From assembly GCF_043195135.1 (NCBI RefSeq), contig NZ_JBAFWP010000002.1: 64,000 bases of DNA; one strand, given 5' to 3'. This DNA is from NCEH01 sp043195135 (GTDB lineage: Bacteria > Pseudomonadota > Alphaproteobacteria > Rhizobiales > Xanthobacteraceae). This document shows, in pieces, positions 7,882 through 17,283 of the stretch (position 1 is its first letter; the number at the start of each line of letters is the position of its first letter). Under the pieces are notes generated by a model. It did no database searches and was not told the DNA's origin. It saw nothing but the letters and a program-made list of their open reading frames with translations. A program made the position numbers and the translations under genes.

Positions 7882-9473
7882 TTCGAAAGGCGCAGTTGGG
7901 AGATCTTGTCTCCGATCTGGTCGAACGCATCGTTGAGATCGTTCGCCTTGGTCACGTCCAGGAACATCTCGTCATTGGAGGCACATTGCTTCAGGAGCGG
8001 CTTGACGTCGGAGCTGACCTCAAGCCCCACGGTGAAGATCTCGATCCCGACCGCCTTCATGTTGGTGCACAGCAAGGTGAGCCTTGCATTCATCGCGGTG
8101 GTGCGCTGGGCGGCCGTGCCCGTCGTGATGCCGAGGCGTCCCTGTCCGATATAGCCGACGCCGGAATAGATCGATTTGTTGGTGTTGGTGGTGACAAAAT
8201 TGGCGTTCTCGCCGTCGGTCATGAGCACCACATATTTCGTGATGTTCGGCGTGCCATAGGCCACTCCGTCGCCGAACGGGCCGTAGGGCGAGAGCACGTG
8301 CCAGCCCCAGATGAGCCCCAGGGCCACATTGGTGTCGCCGACGGCGGTAAGGGCGTCGATCTTGTCCCTCACGGCCTCCATGTCGCTGGTCAGCCGCAGC
8401 AGAGGCTGCAGGCTGCAACCGGCATTCGGGCCGATCGTATAGCCGGTCGTGCTGTTGGCCCCGGTCCGCACCGGGCGCCTGTTGTATTTTTCAATGCGCC
8501 CCTGGCGCTCGCGCCACACGGTGCTCTTGGTCTCGCCGGTGCCGTAGTCGTTCAGGTAATCATTGTAGGAGGATCCGCCACCCGGCACCGAATTGGAATC
8601 CGGCTCGTCGACCGCGAAATAGGGAACGAACAGCGTCGCCGGGGTCGCGGTACTGGGCGGCGTCTCCTGCACGTCATAGGGAATGGGCCGGCCTTCGACA
8701 CATCCCGCCCACGGCGTGGATATGTTGGCGAACAAGGTGAAGCGGCTCGGGCTCACCTGGTTGTTGGGCGCGGTCTTGCTGTAGAAGAGCTCCTTGTTGA
8801 TCGGCGACAGGCCGTTGACGTCCATCCATGACGCCGTCGCATATTGGGAGCCCACATTGACCGTCATCGAGAAGGGAACCACGGCGACCTTCACCTGAGA
8901 CGGGTCCGTGGCGGCGGCCTCAAGGCGGTCGGCGAGTGACTTTCCGGCGGTTTTCAGGTTCGCGAGCCGCTGCGTGCCGCTGGTCACCATGGATCCCGTA
9001 TTGTCGAGCACGAGCGCGATTTCGACCTTGCCGATGCTCGCATCCACCTCGTTGCTCGCCGATATCGGCACCGGCTGGTCGTTGATCACGCTAAACAGCG
9101 TCAGCTCGACCGTGGTCGAGGCGCTGAAGGTGATCTTGGTGCCGGTTCGCTCGGCCACCACCGTGATCGGCCCGAAGCCCTTGCCGGCCAGCCGACCCTG
9201 GATCCAGTCGCCCGCCTTTTCCTCGAGCTCGGCGTCGCTGGTGCTGCGCGCGAGGTGCACAAGGGTAAGCCCGGCCGAATCCACGGCCTCCTGAAGCTGG
9301 ACGCGTCCGAGCGAGAGGCGGGCATAATCCACGGCGAGGCCGCCCGCTCCGATCAGCGGGATCATCATCAGCCCGAAAGTCACCGCGGTCGCGCCCGATT
9401 GGTTGCGGGCGAACGCGGCGATCCATGCGCCGAGACGGCACAGCCCCCTTCGCTTTGTCGCCTCAGTGCGCAT
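7878..9473 (-). CDS. tadG: TadG-like pilus assembly protein with von Willebrand factor A domain
   Basis: 531 residues. The N-terminus holds a membrane helix in NQSGATAVTFGLMMIPLIG, the Flp/TadE/TadG-type anchor. A VWA domain begins at about residue 150 with VEIALVLDNTGSM, a MIDAS-like DxTGS motif, and continues to VLMTDGENANF and the C-terminal half. Family members are anchored in the inner membrane with the VWA domain outside. They help pilus assembly or adhesion. The stop overlaps the tadE start. The length fits VWA-containing TadG proteins of Rhizobiales. Confidence 0.85.
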   Translation of the reverse strand: MRTEATKRRGLCRLGAWIAAFARNQSGATAVTFGLMMIPLIGAGGLAVDYARLSLGRVQLQEAVDSAGLTLVHLARSTSDAELEEKAGDWIQGRLAGKGFGPITVVAERTGTKITFSASTTVELTLFSVINDQPVPISASNEVDASIGKVEIALVLDNTGSMVTSGTQRLANLKTAGKSLADRLEAAATDPSQVKVAVVPFSMTVNVGSQYATASWMDVNGLSPINKELFYSKTAPNNQVSPSRFTLFANISTPWAGCVEGRPIPYDVQETPPSTATPATLFVPYFAVDEPDSNSVPGGGSSYNDYLNDYGTGETKSTVWRERQGRIEKYNRRPVRTGANSTTGYTIGPNAGCSLQPLLRLTSDMEAVRDKIDALTAVGDTNVALGLIWGWHVLSPYGPFGDGVAYGTPNITKYVVLMTDGENANFVTTNTNKSIYSGVGYIGQGRLGITTGTAAQRTTAMNARLTLLCTNMKAVGIEIFTVGLEVSSDVKPLLKQCASNDEMFLDVTKANDLNDAFDQIGDKISQLRLSK

Positions 9474-10431
9474 GGGTGAGCCGGAGCACGGCTGGCGTGA
9501 TGATCACGGCGAACAGGACCGGCAGAAAGAAGATGACCATCGGCACCGTGAGCTTGGGCGGAAGGGACGCGGCGCGCTTTTCAGCCTCGCTCATGCGCAT
9601 GTCCCGGTTCTCCTGCGCGAGAACCCGCAAGGAATGACTGAGCGCCGTCCCGTATTTCTCCGACTGGATGAGGCTCGTCACGACGCCCTTGACGCCGTCG
9701 AGCCCTGTGCGCTCGCCGAGATTCTCATAGGCTTTCCGGCGATCCTGCAAATAGGACAGCTCCGCCGTGGTGACGCCGAGTTCCTCCGCCAGTTCCGGCG
9801 ATTGGGTGCCGATTTCGGCCGAGACCTTGCGAAGCGCCACCTCGATGCTCATGCCGCACTCGATGCAGATCAGCAGGAGATCGAGCGCATCCGGCCAGGA
9901 CCGGCGGATCGAGTGCTGGCGCTTGTCGGTCTTGTTCTTCACATAGATGGCGGGGGCATAATAGCCGAGACCCGCCGCGGCCATGACGATGGCAAACTTC
10001 AGCGCGAGCGGATAGTCGAGCTGCAGCAGGACGAACACATAGAAAGCCGCCAGGATCAGCATGCCGACGGGAGCGAGCTGGCGGACCGCGAGATAGGTGA
10101 TCACCGGACCGGGGCCGCGATACCCCGCCATCTGCAGCTTCTGCACCAGTTCGCTGCCGCCGGAGCCGGCGAGGTTGAGCCGATCCACGACGATCCTGAA
10201 GATGCGCTTCGGCTCCCGGCGCAGGGGGACGGGCTTGCTCGCAGCGCCAAGCTGGCCGCGCTCGCGCAGGCGGATGCGCTCGCGCTCCCCGGCAAGCCGC
10301 GCCATGCGCGCCGCCAGGTTGTCCTGCGCAAAATAAGGGCGCGCGACGACCAGGATCGCCGCGAGTATCGACAGCGCCGCGCCGATCGCGGTCAGCAGGT
10401 CGGCATTGTCTGTGAAAAATGCGAGGTCCAT
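9463..10431 (-). CDS. tadC: Tad secretion inner-membrane protein TadC (type II secretion F domain)
   Basis: 322 residues from ATG 10431, 8 nt after the tadB stop. A TTG at 10449 is also in frame. There is a helix at residues 1-30, two helices around residues 110-155 (LAPVGMLILAAFYVFVLLQ and the next), a cytoplasmic T2SSF helical domain (RSWPDALDLLLICIECGMSI, LAEELGVTTAELSYLQDRRK) and a C-terminal helix (VPMVIFFLPVLFAVIITPAV). TadB and TadC form the inner-membrane platform on which the CpaF ATPase acts. The gene overlaps the tadG start by 11 nt. Confidence 0.88.
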   Translation of the reverse strand: MDLAFFTDNADLLTAIGAALSILAAILVVARPYFAQDNLAARMARLAGERERIRLRERGQLGAASKPVPLRREPKRIFRIVVDRLNLAGSGGSELVQKLQMAGYRGPGPVITYLAVRQLAPVGMLILAAFYVFVLLQLDYPLALKFAIVMAAAGLGYYAPAIYVKNKTDKRQHSIRRSWPDALDLLLICIECGMSIEVALRKVSAEIGTQSPELAEELGVTTAELSYLQDRRKAYENLGERTGLDGVKGVVTSLIQSEKYGTALSHSLRVLAQENRDMRMSEAEKRAASLPPKLTVPMVIFFLPVLFAVIITPAVLRLTHAH

Positions 10432-10438
10432 GTCCGGC

Positions 10439-11440
10439 TCAGAAATCAAAACTGATCATTTTACGCATGACGAAAATGCCTATCCCCATCCAGATCGCCG
10501 CTATGCCCAGAACGATGTTTCCGGTCGTATTTGTGAAAAGCAAAGCAATGTATTTCGGAGACGTGACGAAGATAATGCATCCGATGACAAAGGGGAGGCT
10601 GCCTATGATCAATGCCGAATAGTTCGCTTCCGCACTCATCGCCGTTATTTTTGATTTCATTTTTTTTCTCTCGCGCAAGATCTTGGACAGATTGCCGAGG
10701 GTCTCGGCGAGGCTGCCGCCGACGCTGCTCTGCAGGGAGATGACGATCGCGAAGAAATTCGCCTCGGCCAGCGGTATGCGCTCGGGCAGTCTTTGGATGG
10801 CCTGATAAATCGGGACGCCGAGGGTCTGGTCTTCGAGGATGCGGCGAAATTCGCCGCGAACCGGTTCCTGGGCCTCGGTGGAGATGATCTTCAGGCAATC
10901 GGCCAGGGGCAGGCCGGCCTTCACGCCACGCACGATGACATCGACGCTGTTGGGAAACTCGGCCGCGAACCCGTTCAACCGGCGCTTGCGCGTGTGGCTG
11001 ACATAGAGGTGCGGCAAAAGCAGCCCGCACAAGATGCCGATGGAAAGGGAAAACAGCCACCCAATGCGGAGGACGGCGGCGGCGAGGACGAACCCGGCGA
11101 GGGCGCTCACCACGCACGTCACGTAATAGCGCCGGGGAGTCCAGGTGAGGCCCGCCTGGTTCAGCCGGCCCATCAGCGAGGGCCGGCCGCCATTCTTGAC
11201 CTTCTGCTTTTCCGCAAGGTTCTTCAGCGTGTCTTCGATAATCTTCCGGCGCGCGGCATCATCGATGCCGCCCCGCTGGGACATCGGCGCGCCCATGGCC
11301 GCAATGGCGGCGAGACGCCTGTCCCGTTCGGAATTCTGGCCAAAGCGGCCGTATAGGACGGCGGCCACCAGCCCCCCGATGCTTCCCATGGCGAGGACGG
11401 CGATGATCAGCGTCATGACGTCGGGGGAGAGCGCGAACAT
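10439..11440 (-). CDS. tadB: Tad secretion inner-membrane protein TadB (type II secretion F domain)
   Basis: 333 residues with an N-terminal helix (LIIAVLAMGSIGGLVAAVLY), two central helices near residues 105-150, a T2SSF domain (FPNSVDVIVRGVKAGLPLAD, FAIVISLQSSVGGSLAETLG) and C-terminal helices. It is the partner of TadC in the pilus-assembly platform. It starts 11 nt after the cpaF stop and is followed by tadC after 7 nt. The stretch around 10590-10680 is locally AT-rich but the protein shows no break. Confidence 0.88.
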   Translation of the reverse strand: MFALSPDVMTLIIAVLAMGSIGGLVAAVLYGRFGQNSERDRRLAAIAAMGAPMSQRGGIDDAARRKIIEDTLKNLAEKQKVKNGGRPSLMGRLNQAGLTWTPRRYYVTCVVSALAGFVLAAAVLRIGWLFSLSIGILCGLLLPHLYVSHTRKRRLNGFAAEFPNSVDVIVRGVKAGLPLADCLKIISTEAQEPVRGEFRRILEDQTLGVPIYQAIQRLPERIPLAEANFFAIVISLQSSVGGSLAETLGNLSKILRERKKMKSKITAMSAEANYSALIIGSLPFVIGCIIFVTSPKYIALLFTNTTGNIVLGIAAIWMGIGIFVMRKMISFDF

Positions 11441-11451
11441 TCAAGCTCTCC

Positions 11452-12924
11452 CTAGGCGTCGGGCTGGTCGGCGGCATCGAGGGCGGCGGCGAGGCGCCGC
11501 TCTTCTCCGTAATAGCGCGCACGATCCCAGAATCGGGGACGGCCGATGCCGGTGGAGCGATGTCGGCCGAGAATATTTCCCTGCGCGTCCTCGCCGAGAT
11601 ATTCGTAGAGGAAAAGATCCTGGGTGATGATGACATCGCCCTCGAGGCCCAGGACTTCGGTGATGTGGGTGATCCGCCGCGATCCATCCCGCAGACGGGA
11701 GGCCTGAACGATGATGTCGACGGAGGACACGATCATTTCGCGGATCGTCTTCGAGGGCAAGGTGTAGCCGCCCATGGTGATCATGGATTCGATGCGCGAG
11801 AGAGCTTCGCGCGGGGAGTTCGCGTGCAAGGTGCCCATGGAGCCGTCGTGGCCGGTATTCATCGCCTGCAGGAGGTCGAACGCCTCCGGGCCGCGCACCT
11901 CGCCCACGATGATCCGCTCGGGGCGCATGCGCAGGCAATTCTTGACCAGATCCCGCATGCTGACCTGTCCCTCGCCTTCCAGGTTCGGGGGGCGGGTCTC
12001 CAGCCGCACGACGTGGGGCTGCTGCAATTGAAGCTCCGCCGCATCCTCGCAGGTGATGATGCGCTCGGTGGGCTCGATATAGGCGGTCAGGCAATTGAGC
12101 AGCGTCGTCTTGCCGGAGCCCGTTCCGCCGGAAATCACCACGTTGCACCGGACGCGCCCGATGATGCGCAGGATCTCGGCCCCCTCATGGTTGATGGAGC
12201 CGAACCTCACCAGTTGATCAAGCGTGAGCTTGTCCTTCTTGAATTTGCGGATGGTCAGCGTGGGTCCGTCGATGGCGAGCGGCGCGGCGATCACGTTGAC
12301 GCGCGAGCCGTCGAGGAGGCGGGCGTCGCACACCGGGCTCGCCTCATCCACCCGGCGCCCGACCTGGCTGACGATGCGCTGGCAGATATGCAGCAATTGG
12401 GCATTGTCGCGAAACCGGATATCGGTCTTCTGCATCTTGCCGGCGACTTCGATGTAGACGGTATTCGCGCCGTTCACCATGATGTCGGCAATGTCGTCGC
12501 GCGCGAGCAGGGGCTCAAGCGGGCCATATCCGAGGACATCATTGCAGATGTCCTCGAAAAGCTCCGCCTGCTCGGACGTGGAAATGACGATCTTCTTGAC
12601 CAGGACGATGTCGTTCACCATTTCGCGGATTGCGGACCGGCTCTGCTCGGCGTCCATCCGCGTCAGCTGCTCGACATCGATGGCCTCGATCATGGCCGCG
12701 AGCATCTGCGACTTGAGGTCGTAATATTCGGGGGTCTTGTGGCCGGTGGGTGGCCGCGCGGCGCGCTCGGCCGAACCAGGCTGCGCTACCTTGGGCAGGG
12801 GCAGGACATTGGACGCGGCAGTCCCGACGATCGGAGGCGCGGCCGCCACCTGCGGCTTGACGACCTCGACGCCCGCGCGCTGGTCGGCCGGCCCGTCCCC
12901 CCGAGACATTCGCTTGCCGAACAT
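11452..12924 (-). CDS. cpaF: Tad pilus assembly ATPase CpaF/TadA
   Basis: 490 residues from ATG 12924, chosen because GGAGGAA stands 6 nt upstream and the frame further upstream is shadowed by the cpaE gene. A variable Pro/Ala-rich N-terminus (1-60) is followed by a helical N-terminal domain and the GSPII_E secretion ATPase core. Walker A GGTGSGKT lies at about 266-273, with the Asp box ITCEDAAELQL, Walker B region RIIVGEVRGPEAFDLL and His box TGHDGSMGTLHANS. The hexameric cytoplasmic ATPase powers polymerisation (and often retraction) of the Flp pilus through TadB/TadC. It lies between cpaE and tadB in the same operon. Confidence 0.93.
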   Translation of the reverse strand: MFGKRMSRGDGPADQRAGVEVVKPQVAAAPPIVGTAASNVLPLPKVAQPGSAERAARPPTGHKTPEYYDLKSQMLAAMIEAIDVEQLTRMDAEQSRSAIREMVNDIVLVKKIVISTSEQAELFEDICNDVLGYGPLEPLLARDDIADIMVNGANTVYIEVAGKMQKTDIRFRDNAQLLHICQRIVSQVGRRVDEASPVCDARLLDGSRVNVIAAPLAIDGPTLTIRKFKKDKLTLDQLVRFGSINHEGAEILRIIGRVRCNVVISGGTGSGKTTLLNCLTAYIEPTERIITCEDAAELQLQQPHVVRLETRPPNLEGEGQVSMRDLVKNCLRMRPERIIVGEVRGPEAFDLLQAMNTGHDGSMGTLHANSPREALSRIESMITMGGYTLPSKTIREMIVSSVDIIVQASRLRDGSRRITHITEVLGLEGDVIITQDLFLYEYLGEDAQGNILGRHRSTGIGRPRFWDRARYYGEERRLAAALDAADQPDA

Positions 12925-12962
12925 GGTGCCTTCCTCCCGAAAACCAGGCGATGGGGGTCCCA

Positions 12963-14282
12963 TCAGCCGCGCGGCTCCCGCCTGAATCGTTCGAACAGGG
13001 GCGAGAGGCGGGACGTGCGCCGGGCGCCGACCTTGATGTCCCGCCGCGCCGCGACGACATCGGCCAATTCGCCGATTTTCCGCACGGCCGCCGATTTCGC
13101 CGCCACATCCGGCAGCATCTGGCCCTTGTTGGCGGCGGTCCCGAACACGCGCGCGTCGAAGGGGATGCACAGCAGCGGCTCGTGCTGGAGCGCCTTGGCG
13201 AACTCCTTCGGGCTGATCTCCGGTCGCTTGGGCATGCCCACCTGGGTGAGGACCACCCTGGGCGGGGCGTCATTGGGCCGCGCCTCCCGCAGGTGATCCA
13301 GCATGCTCTTGGCGTTGCGCAGATTGGCAAGGTCCGGCGCCGCCGTGATGATGATCTCGTCCGCCGCGACGACCACGTTCCGCGCCCAGGCGGACCACAG
13401 GTGGGGCACGTCGAGGATAAGGAAGGGAGCGCTTTCCTGCGCCACGGCGATGAGCGGCGCAAAGGCTGTGGGATCGGGATCGTAGCAGCGGTCGAGCGAG
13501 ATGGGGGCGCGCAGAAGGCTGAGATGATCGTTGCATTTGACGATCAGGCGATCGAGCAACACGTCGTCGAGGCGCCCTTCGTCCTGGATCGCCTCCAAGA
13601 CCCCCATGCCGGCGTCGAGGTTGAAATCCAGGCTGCCGGTCCCGAAGGGCAGGTCCAGGTCCAGCATGATGACGTGCGAGCCCGTATGCCGGCCGATCAT
13701 CCAGCCCACATTGTGCGCCAGGGTGGACGATCCGACGCCGCCCTTCGCGCCGATGAAGGCGATGGTCTTGCCGAGCTTCTTGCTCGCCGTTCCACGATAG
13801 ATGGAGGAGATGGCGTGGATCAGCGACAGCGGATCGCAGGGCGCGAGCAGATATTCGCTGACGCCGCGCCGCATGAGTTCGCGATAGAGGAAGATGTCGT
13901 TCTCATGCCCGATCACCACGACCCGGGTGCCGACGTCGCAGACGTCCGATAGGGCATCAAGATCCCGCAAGATGGCGGCCGCGGGCGCCCGGCTTTCGAT
14001 CAGGATGAGGTCCGGCGCGGTCTGCCCGCCATAAAGCGCGATCGCACCGGCAAGGCCGCCCTGCTGGAACGCCACGCGGGCATGGCCCATCACGCGGTCC
14101 TGCGCCGCCTGCTCCACGGCGCGCGTGATGGCCGCGCTCTCGCAGAAGGCGTGGATCACGATGCGGGGAACATGTGCGGGCGCACGCGCCGGCGCGGCCG
14201 GCCGCGCGTCGACGTGCGATCCCGCAAGGGCTGCGGGTTCGGGCGGGAGAGGATCGATTGCGGCCGGCTGCAGTTTTCCCAT
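12963..14282 (-). CDS. cpaE: CpaE/TadZ-type pilus localisation ATPase (MinD/ParA family)
   Basis: 439 residues from ATG 14282; a GTG one codon upstream is possible. An atypical receiver-like domain is at about residues 40-155 (DLILIESRAPAAAILRDLDA, VVVIGHENDIFLYRELMRRG). The MinD/ParA-like ATPase domain starts at about residue 170 with IAFIGAKGGVGSSTLAHNVG, a deviant Walker A, and continues with VIMLDLDLPFGTGSLDF and ILDVPHLWSAWARNV. CpaE proteins localise the Tad machine to a cell pole. The gene is followed after 38 nt by cpaF and lies downstream of cpaB. Confidence 0.9.
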   Translation of the reverse strand: MGKLQPAAIDPLPPEPAALAGSHVDARPAAPARAPAHVPRIVIHAFCESAAITRAVEQAAQDRVMGHARVAFQQGGLAGAIALYGGQTAPDLILIESRAPAAAILRDLDALSDVCDVGTRVVVIGHENDIFLYRELMRRGVSEYLLAPCDPLSLIHAISSIYRGTASKKLGKTIAFIGAKGGVGSSTLAHNVGWMIGRHTGSHVIMLDLDLPFGTGSLDFNLDAGMGVLEAIQDEGRLDDVLLDRLIVKCNDHLSLLRAPISLDRCYDPDPTAFAPLIAVAQESAPFLILDVPHLWSAWARNVVVAADEIIITAAPDLANLRNAKSMLDHLREARPNDAPPRVVLTQVGMPKRPEISPKEFAKALQHEPLLCIPFDARVFGTAANKGQMLPDVAAKSAAVRKIGELADVVAARRDIKVGARRTSRLSPLFERFRREPRG

Positions 14283-14314
14283 CACCTTGACCAGGGCACG
14301 ATTTCCGTTCGGCT

Positions 14315-15076
14315 TTACTGAGTGCGGACGATTTCACTTTGCCCCGCGCGCAGGATGCGTATGGTCGCCCCCTCGGGCGCGAGGGCGGCGGTTTCGTCGT
14401 CGTCGGCCGCCGAGCGCAAGGCCAGGGAGAGGCTTCCGGCGACTTGCCCCGCCACCACGAGGACCTGGACCTGTGGGGGGTCGACCTCCAGCGTCACCGT
14501 CTTGCCGACCACGGCCATCCCCTTCGAGCCGTCGGCCTGCTGGTCGACCGCCAGCACGCGGATGTTGCGCAGCAAGGTCCGGCTCCAGACTTCGCCCTGG
14601 GCCCCGCTGGGGCGGACGGCGCTCTGGATCACGTCCACCCTGTCGTTTGGAAGGATGAAGCCGCCGGCGGTGCTTTCCGCCGAGATCCGGATGGCGACGG
14701 CGCGCTTTCCCGACGGCAGCATGCTCGCGAGCATTCCCGCCTGATTGCGCGAGAGCTTTTCCTCGAGGATGGGCTCGCCGGCGACGAACCGGCCCCGCAC
14801 GGCGGACCCGAGCAGGGTCGCCGTGGCATTCGGCTTCTCCGCGCGGCTGATCAGCGTCGGGCTCAGGGGCTGTTTCCAGATCTGCCAGCGAAGGTCCTTC
14901 GCCAGGATCACATGGCCCTGCGGGAGATCCGCCGCCGCCACGAGCACCTCGGTGGCGACCGGCTGCGCGCGCACCACCTGCGGCGGCGTGGGGCTGCCCG
15001 ACCGCATGGCCCAGACGAGCCAGGCCGCCAGCCCGCCGGCGGCCAGCGCGACGACGAGAATGATCACGCGGAGCAT
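14315..15076 (-). CDS. cpaB: Flp pilus assembly protein CpaB/RcpC
   Basis: 253 residues. An N-terminal membrane helix (VIILVVALAAGGLAAWLVWA) is followed by the SAF/CpaB domain at about 40-105 (VLVAAADLPQGHVILAKDLR) and the RcpC domain to about 230 (RAVAIRISAESTAGGFILPN, DRVDVI). It is a periplasmic, membrane-tethered protein expected to stabilise or gate the secretin and bind peptidoglycan-related carbohydrate. It lies between the prepilin peptidase gene and cpaE on the same strand with short gaps, as in most Alphaproteobacteria Tad loci. Confidence 0.9.
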   Translation of the reverse strand: MLRVIILVVALAAGGLAAWLVWAMRSGSPTPPQVVRAQPVATEVLVAAADLPQGHVILAKDLRWQIWKQPLSPTLISRAEKPNATATLLGSAVRGRFVAGEPILEEKLSRNQAGMLASMLPSGKRAVAIRISAESTAGGFILPNDRVDVIQSAVRPSGAQGEVWSRTLLRNIRVLAVDQQADGSKGMAVVGKTVTLEVDPPQVQVLVVAGQVAGSLSLALRSAADDDETAALAPEGATIRILRAGQSEIVRTQ

Positions 15077-15132
15077 AAGCCTTGAGCCTCGTCATCCTCC
15101 CGCAGCGGGCCGTCCGCCTCGCCTGCAGGCCC

Positions 15133-15645
15133 TCAGAAAGCAACCGTCATCCAATGCGTCTTCGGAAGGACGTAGAGCGCCCCGCTCGCGATCGCGACGC
15201 CATAGGGAATACGTGATTTCGGATCGTGGAGCCGGGCGATCCACGGGATCGAACGGCAGTGCGCGGGAAGCGGAACGGCGCGAAGCTGGAGAATGACCAG
15301 CGTCAGAACGCCGCCGAAGAGCGCGGTGTAAAGAAGATACGGGAACGCCTGAGCCGGGCCGAGCCACAGGCTCGCCACGGCGGCGAGCTTGGCGTCGCCC
15401 CCGCCGATCCAGCCGAGGGTGAAGAACGCCATCATGCAGACGAGGATCAGCGCGGCGAATCCCGCGCTCAGACCGATCGGCGCGACGCCCTGTCCGGAAA
15501 GCGGCGCCAGGAGGGCATATGCGGCGAGCAGGAACAGGACGAGCGCGTTGCGGATCCGCATGGTGCCGACATCCCGGATGGCGGCCCACACCATCGCCGC
15601 CGCGAAGCACAGGCCGCCGAGCGATGTCGCAATCACCTGCGTCAT
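15133..15645 (-). CDS. cpaA: Prepilin peptidase CpaA/TadV (A24 family)
   Basis: 170 residues, the short form without the methyltransferase domain that is normal for Tad systems. Several hydrophobic helices carry the two aspartates of the A24 aspartic peptidases: one in AAIRDVGTMRIRN (usual DxxxxRI) and one in LGWIGGGDAKLAAVASLWLG (usual GGGDxK). It cleaves the leader of the Flp pilin and of TadE-type pseudopilins at the inner membrane. It lies between the pilin gene and cpaB. Confidence 0.92.
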   Translation of the reverse strand: MTQVIATSLGGLCFAAAMVWAAIRDVGTMRIRNALVLFLLAAYALLAPLSGQGVAPIGLSAGFAALILVCMMAFFTLGWIGGGDAKLAAVASLWLGPAQAFPYLLYTALFGGVLTLVILQLRAVPLPAHCRSIPWIARLHDPKSRIPYGVAIASGALYVLPKTHWMTVAF

Positions 15646-15737
15646 GAAGGAGGGCCGCTCGCTGTGTCTCGAAGCGTCAGATGGCGACGGAGGCCCTCGC
15701 GCGCCTCCGCCCGCGGCGGAGCAATGCTAGTCTGAGA

Positions 15738-15950
15738 TCATTCCTGGGGCGGGTTGGCACCGCCACCGGCGGCGTTCGTGTTGATGTCAGTGAGCTTGGT
15801 GCCGATGGTGCCGAACGTGGTGTTCAGCTGGGTGCCGATGATGGTCACCGCGCCGATGATGACGACGGCGATCATGCCGGCGATGAGGCCGTATTCGATG
15901 GCGGTCGCGCCGGATTCGTCCTTCAGGAAGGGCTTGAACAGGGTCTTCAT
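15738..15950 (-). CDS. flp: Flp/Fap-type major pilin
   Basis: 70 residues from ATG 15950, with GAGGA 7 nt upstream. It has a short charged leader (MKTLFKPFLKDESGA), then the Flp motif TAIEYGLIAGMIAVVIIGAV with the conserved G-A before the cut site, the essential Glu and the adjacent Tyr, and a single hydrophobic helix. A short Gly/Asn/Pro-rich C-terminus follows. It is first in the minus-strand Tad operon and is separated from cpaA by 92 nt, which is usual because the pilin is made in excess. No second pilin copy is visible in the window. Confidence 0.95.
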   Translation of the reverse strand: MKTLFKPFLKDESGATAIEYGLIAGMIAVVIIGAVTIIGTQLNTTFGTIGTKLTDINTNAAGGGANPPQE

Positions 15951-16249
15951 GGATCGGTCCTCGATTGGCTGAGTGGCCGCCGCGTTCAGCAGCGCCCCGC
16001 GCACTCCAGAGCGGGAAATTCAGGGGAACCAAAACTCCCGCCAGCACGTTGGGACATTGCCGACTGGTGCGTCCGGGGTCGATTCGGCTTCATGGCCTAG
16101 GACGTTTGCCGCCCGCTCTCGGCCATATGGCAGAGTGGATGCGATGGCGCATGCCTGCTATCTTTGCCACGCACGCATTGGCCCCTCCGATTGCGGTCGT
16201 CGAGCGACCGCCCGCGAAAGCGGTCTCGCCCCGCGCGTCAGGAACCGAC

Positions 16250-16744
16250 ATGAGCGGCCGCCCCATCATGCTTCTTGCAGGCCTTCTCGCGGCGGCGGCG
16301 CCCCTCGGTCGCATGTCCTGCCGCGCCGCGGAGACCGGCCAGCCGCGCACCATCGCGCTCCCGGTCGGTGCCTCCGAGGTATTCCGCGCCCAACCGGGCA
16401 TCGCCACGATCCTGCTGGGCAATCCGGCGATCGCCGATGTGAGCCTGATCAACAGCACCACCCTCGCCATCACCGGGAAGGCGCGGGGTGCGACCAATCT
16501 GATCCTGCTCTCCCCGTCGGGCAGCGAAATATCGCGCACGGCGCTGCAGATCGGGCCGCAGCAGGCGGAGGTCACCTTCTTCGTCGGCGAAAAGGCGCGG
16601 ATCTATTCGTGCGCGCCCACCTGCGTGGCGCTCGCGAATCCCGCCCCGGCGGGAGTACCGGCCGCGGAAGCGGCCGCCGGAACGGCGCCCGGCGGATCGG
16701 CGCCTCCGGCGGACCCGCAGGTGCCGGCTGGCGGCCCCCAATAG
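16250..16744 (+). CDS. Small exported protein with secretin-type N-terminal (pilus/STN) domain
   Basis: 164 residues from ATG 16250, selected for AGGAA 6 nt upstream and an immediate signal peptide (PIMLLAGLLAAAAPLGRMSC). The mature part matches the pil_N domain that opens CpaC secretins: IALPVGASEVFRAQPGIATI, LLGNPAIADVSLINSTTLAI, GKARGATNLILLSPSG. An Ala/Pro/Gly-rich tail follows. Several Tad loci carry such a stand-alone copy beside the full secretin. It may help secretin assembly or outer-membrane docking (inference). The gene is divergent from the pilin, with about 300 nt between them that hold the promoters and no other gene I could support. Confidence 0.75.
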   Translation: MSGRPIMLLAGLLAAAAPLGRMSCRAAETGQPRTIALPVGASEVFRAQPGIATILLGNPAIADVSLINSTTLAITGKARGATNLILLSPSGSEISRTALQIGPQQAEVTFFVGEKARIYSCAPTCVALANPAPAGVPAAEAAAGTAPGGSAPPADPQVPAGGPQ

Positions 16745-16764
16745 CCGCCGCGCCGCGTCAGGGT

Positions 16765-17283
16765 TCAACCCGGCTTGCGGTTGGCGGCGCTGCGCAACAT
16801 CTGGAGATTGTTGGCGGCGGTCACGTTGGAGGGATCGAGGCTGAGCGCCTTCAGGAAATTGTCGCGCGCCTTGGCGAGATCGCCGCGCAACATGTAGGAA
16901 TAGCCCACGTTGTTATAATATTCGGCCCGATCACCGAGATATTGCCCGGCCATGCGATAGGCGCGGTCGGCCAGATCGAAGCGGCGCACGCGGTCATAGG
17001 ACGCGGCAAGCCCGAGCCATGCCTCGCCGCTTTCCGGCGCCACTTCCACGGCGCGTTCGTAATAGCGCACGGCGCGGCCGTAATTCCCGGCCCGGAACTG
17101 GTTCTTCGCCACCTGCAGAACCTGGTTGTCCGGATAGGCCTCGACCTGTGTCGGCACCTCCATGGCCGGAAGCGTATTGCCCCAGCTGGAAAGGCTGTCG
17201 CCCCCGTTCGCACCGCAGGCGGAGAGCGCAACGCACAGCGGGAGCAGGATCAGCGCAGGGGCGATACCCCGGAATGGCCGCAT
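16765..17283 (-). CDS. tadD: TadD-like tetratricopeptide lipoprotein
   Basis: 172 residues from ATG 17283, preceded by GAGG. A lipoprotein signal peptide ends in LCVALSAC, with acylated Cys expected at residue 23. At least three TPR-like repeats follow (NQFRAGNYGRAVRYYERAVE, AWLGLAASYDRVRRFDLADR, AEYYNNVGYSYMLRGDLAKA, DNFLKALSLDPSNVTAANNL). TadD-type proteins are outer-membrane-linked TPR pilotins needed for secretin stability. It converges on the small pil_N gene and is divergent from cpaC. A longer upstream frame exists but lacks a ribosome site and would bury the signal peptide. Confidence 0.85.
   Translation of the reverse strand: MRPFRGIAPALILLPLCVALSACGANGGDSLSSWGNTLPAMEVPTQVEAYPDNQVLQVAKNQFRAGNYGRAVRYYERAVEVAPESGEAWLGLAASYDRVRRFDLADRAYRMAGQYLGDRAEYYNNVGYSYMLRGDLAKARDNFLKALSLDPSNVTAANNLQMLRSAANRKPG

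Noticed and set aside
11560..13296. Plus-strand open frame antisense to cpaF
   Set aside because: Shadow of a clear ATPase gene; composition typical of antisense frames in GC-rich DNA.
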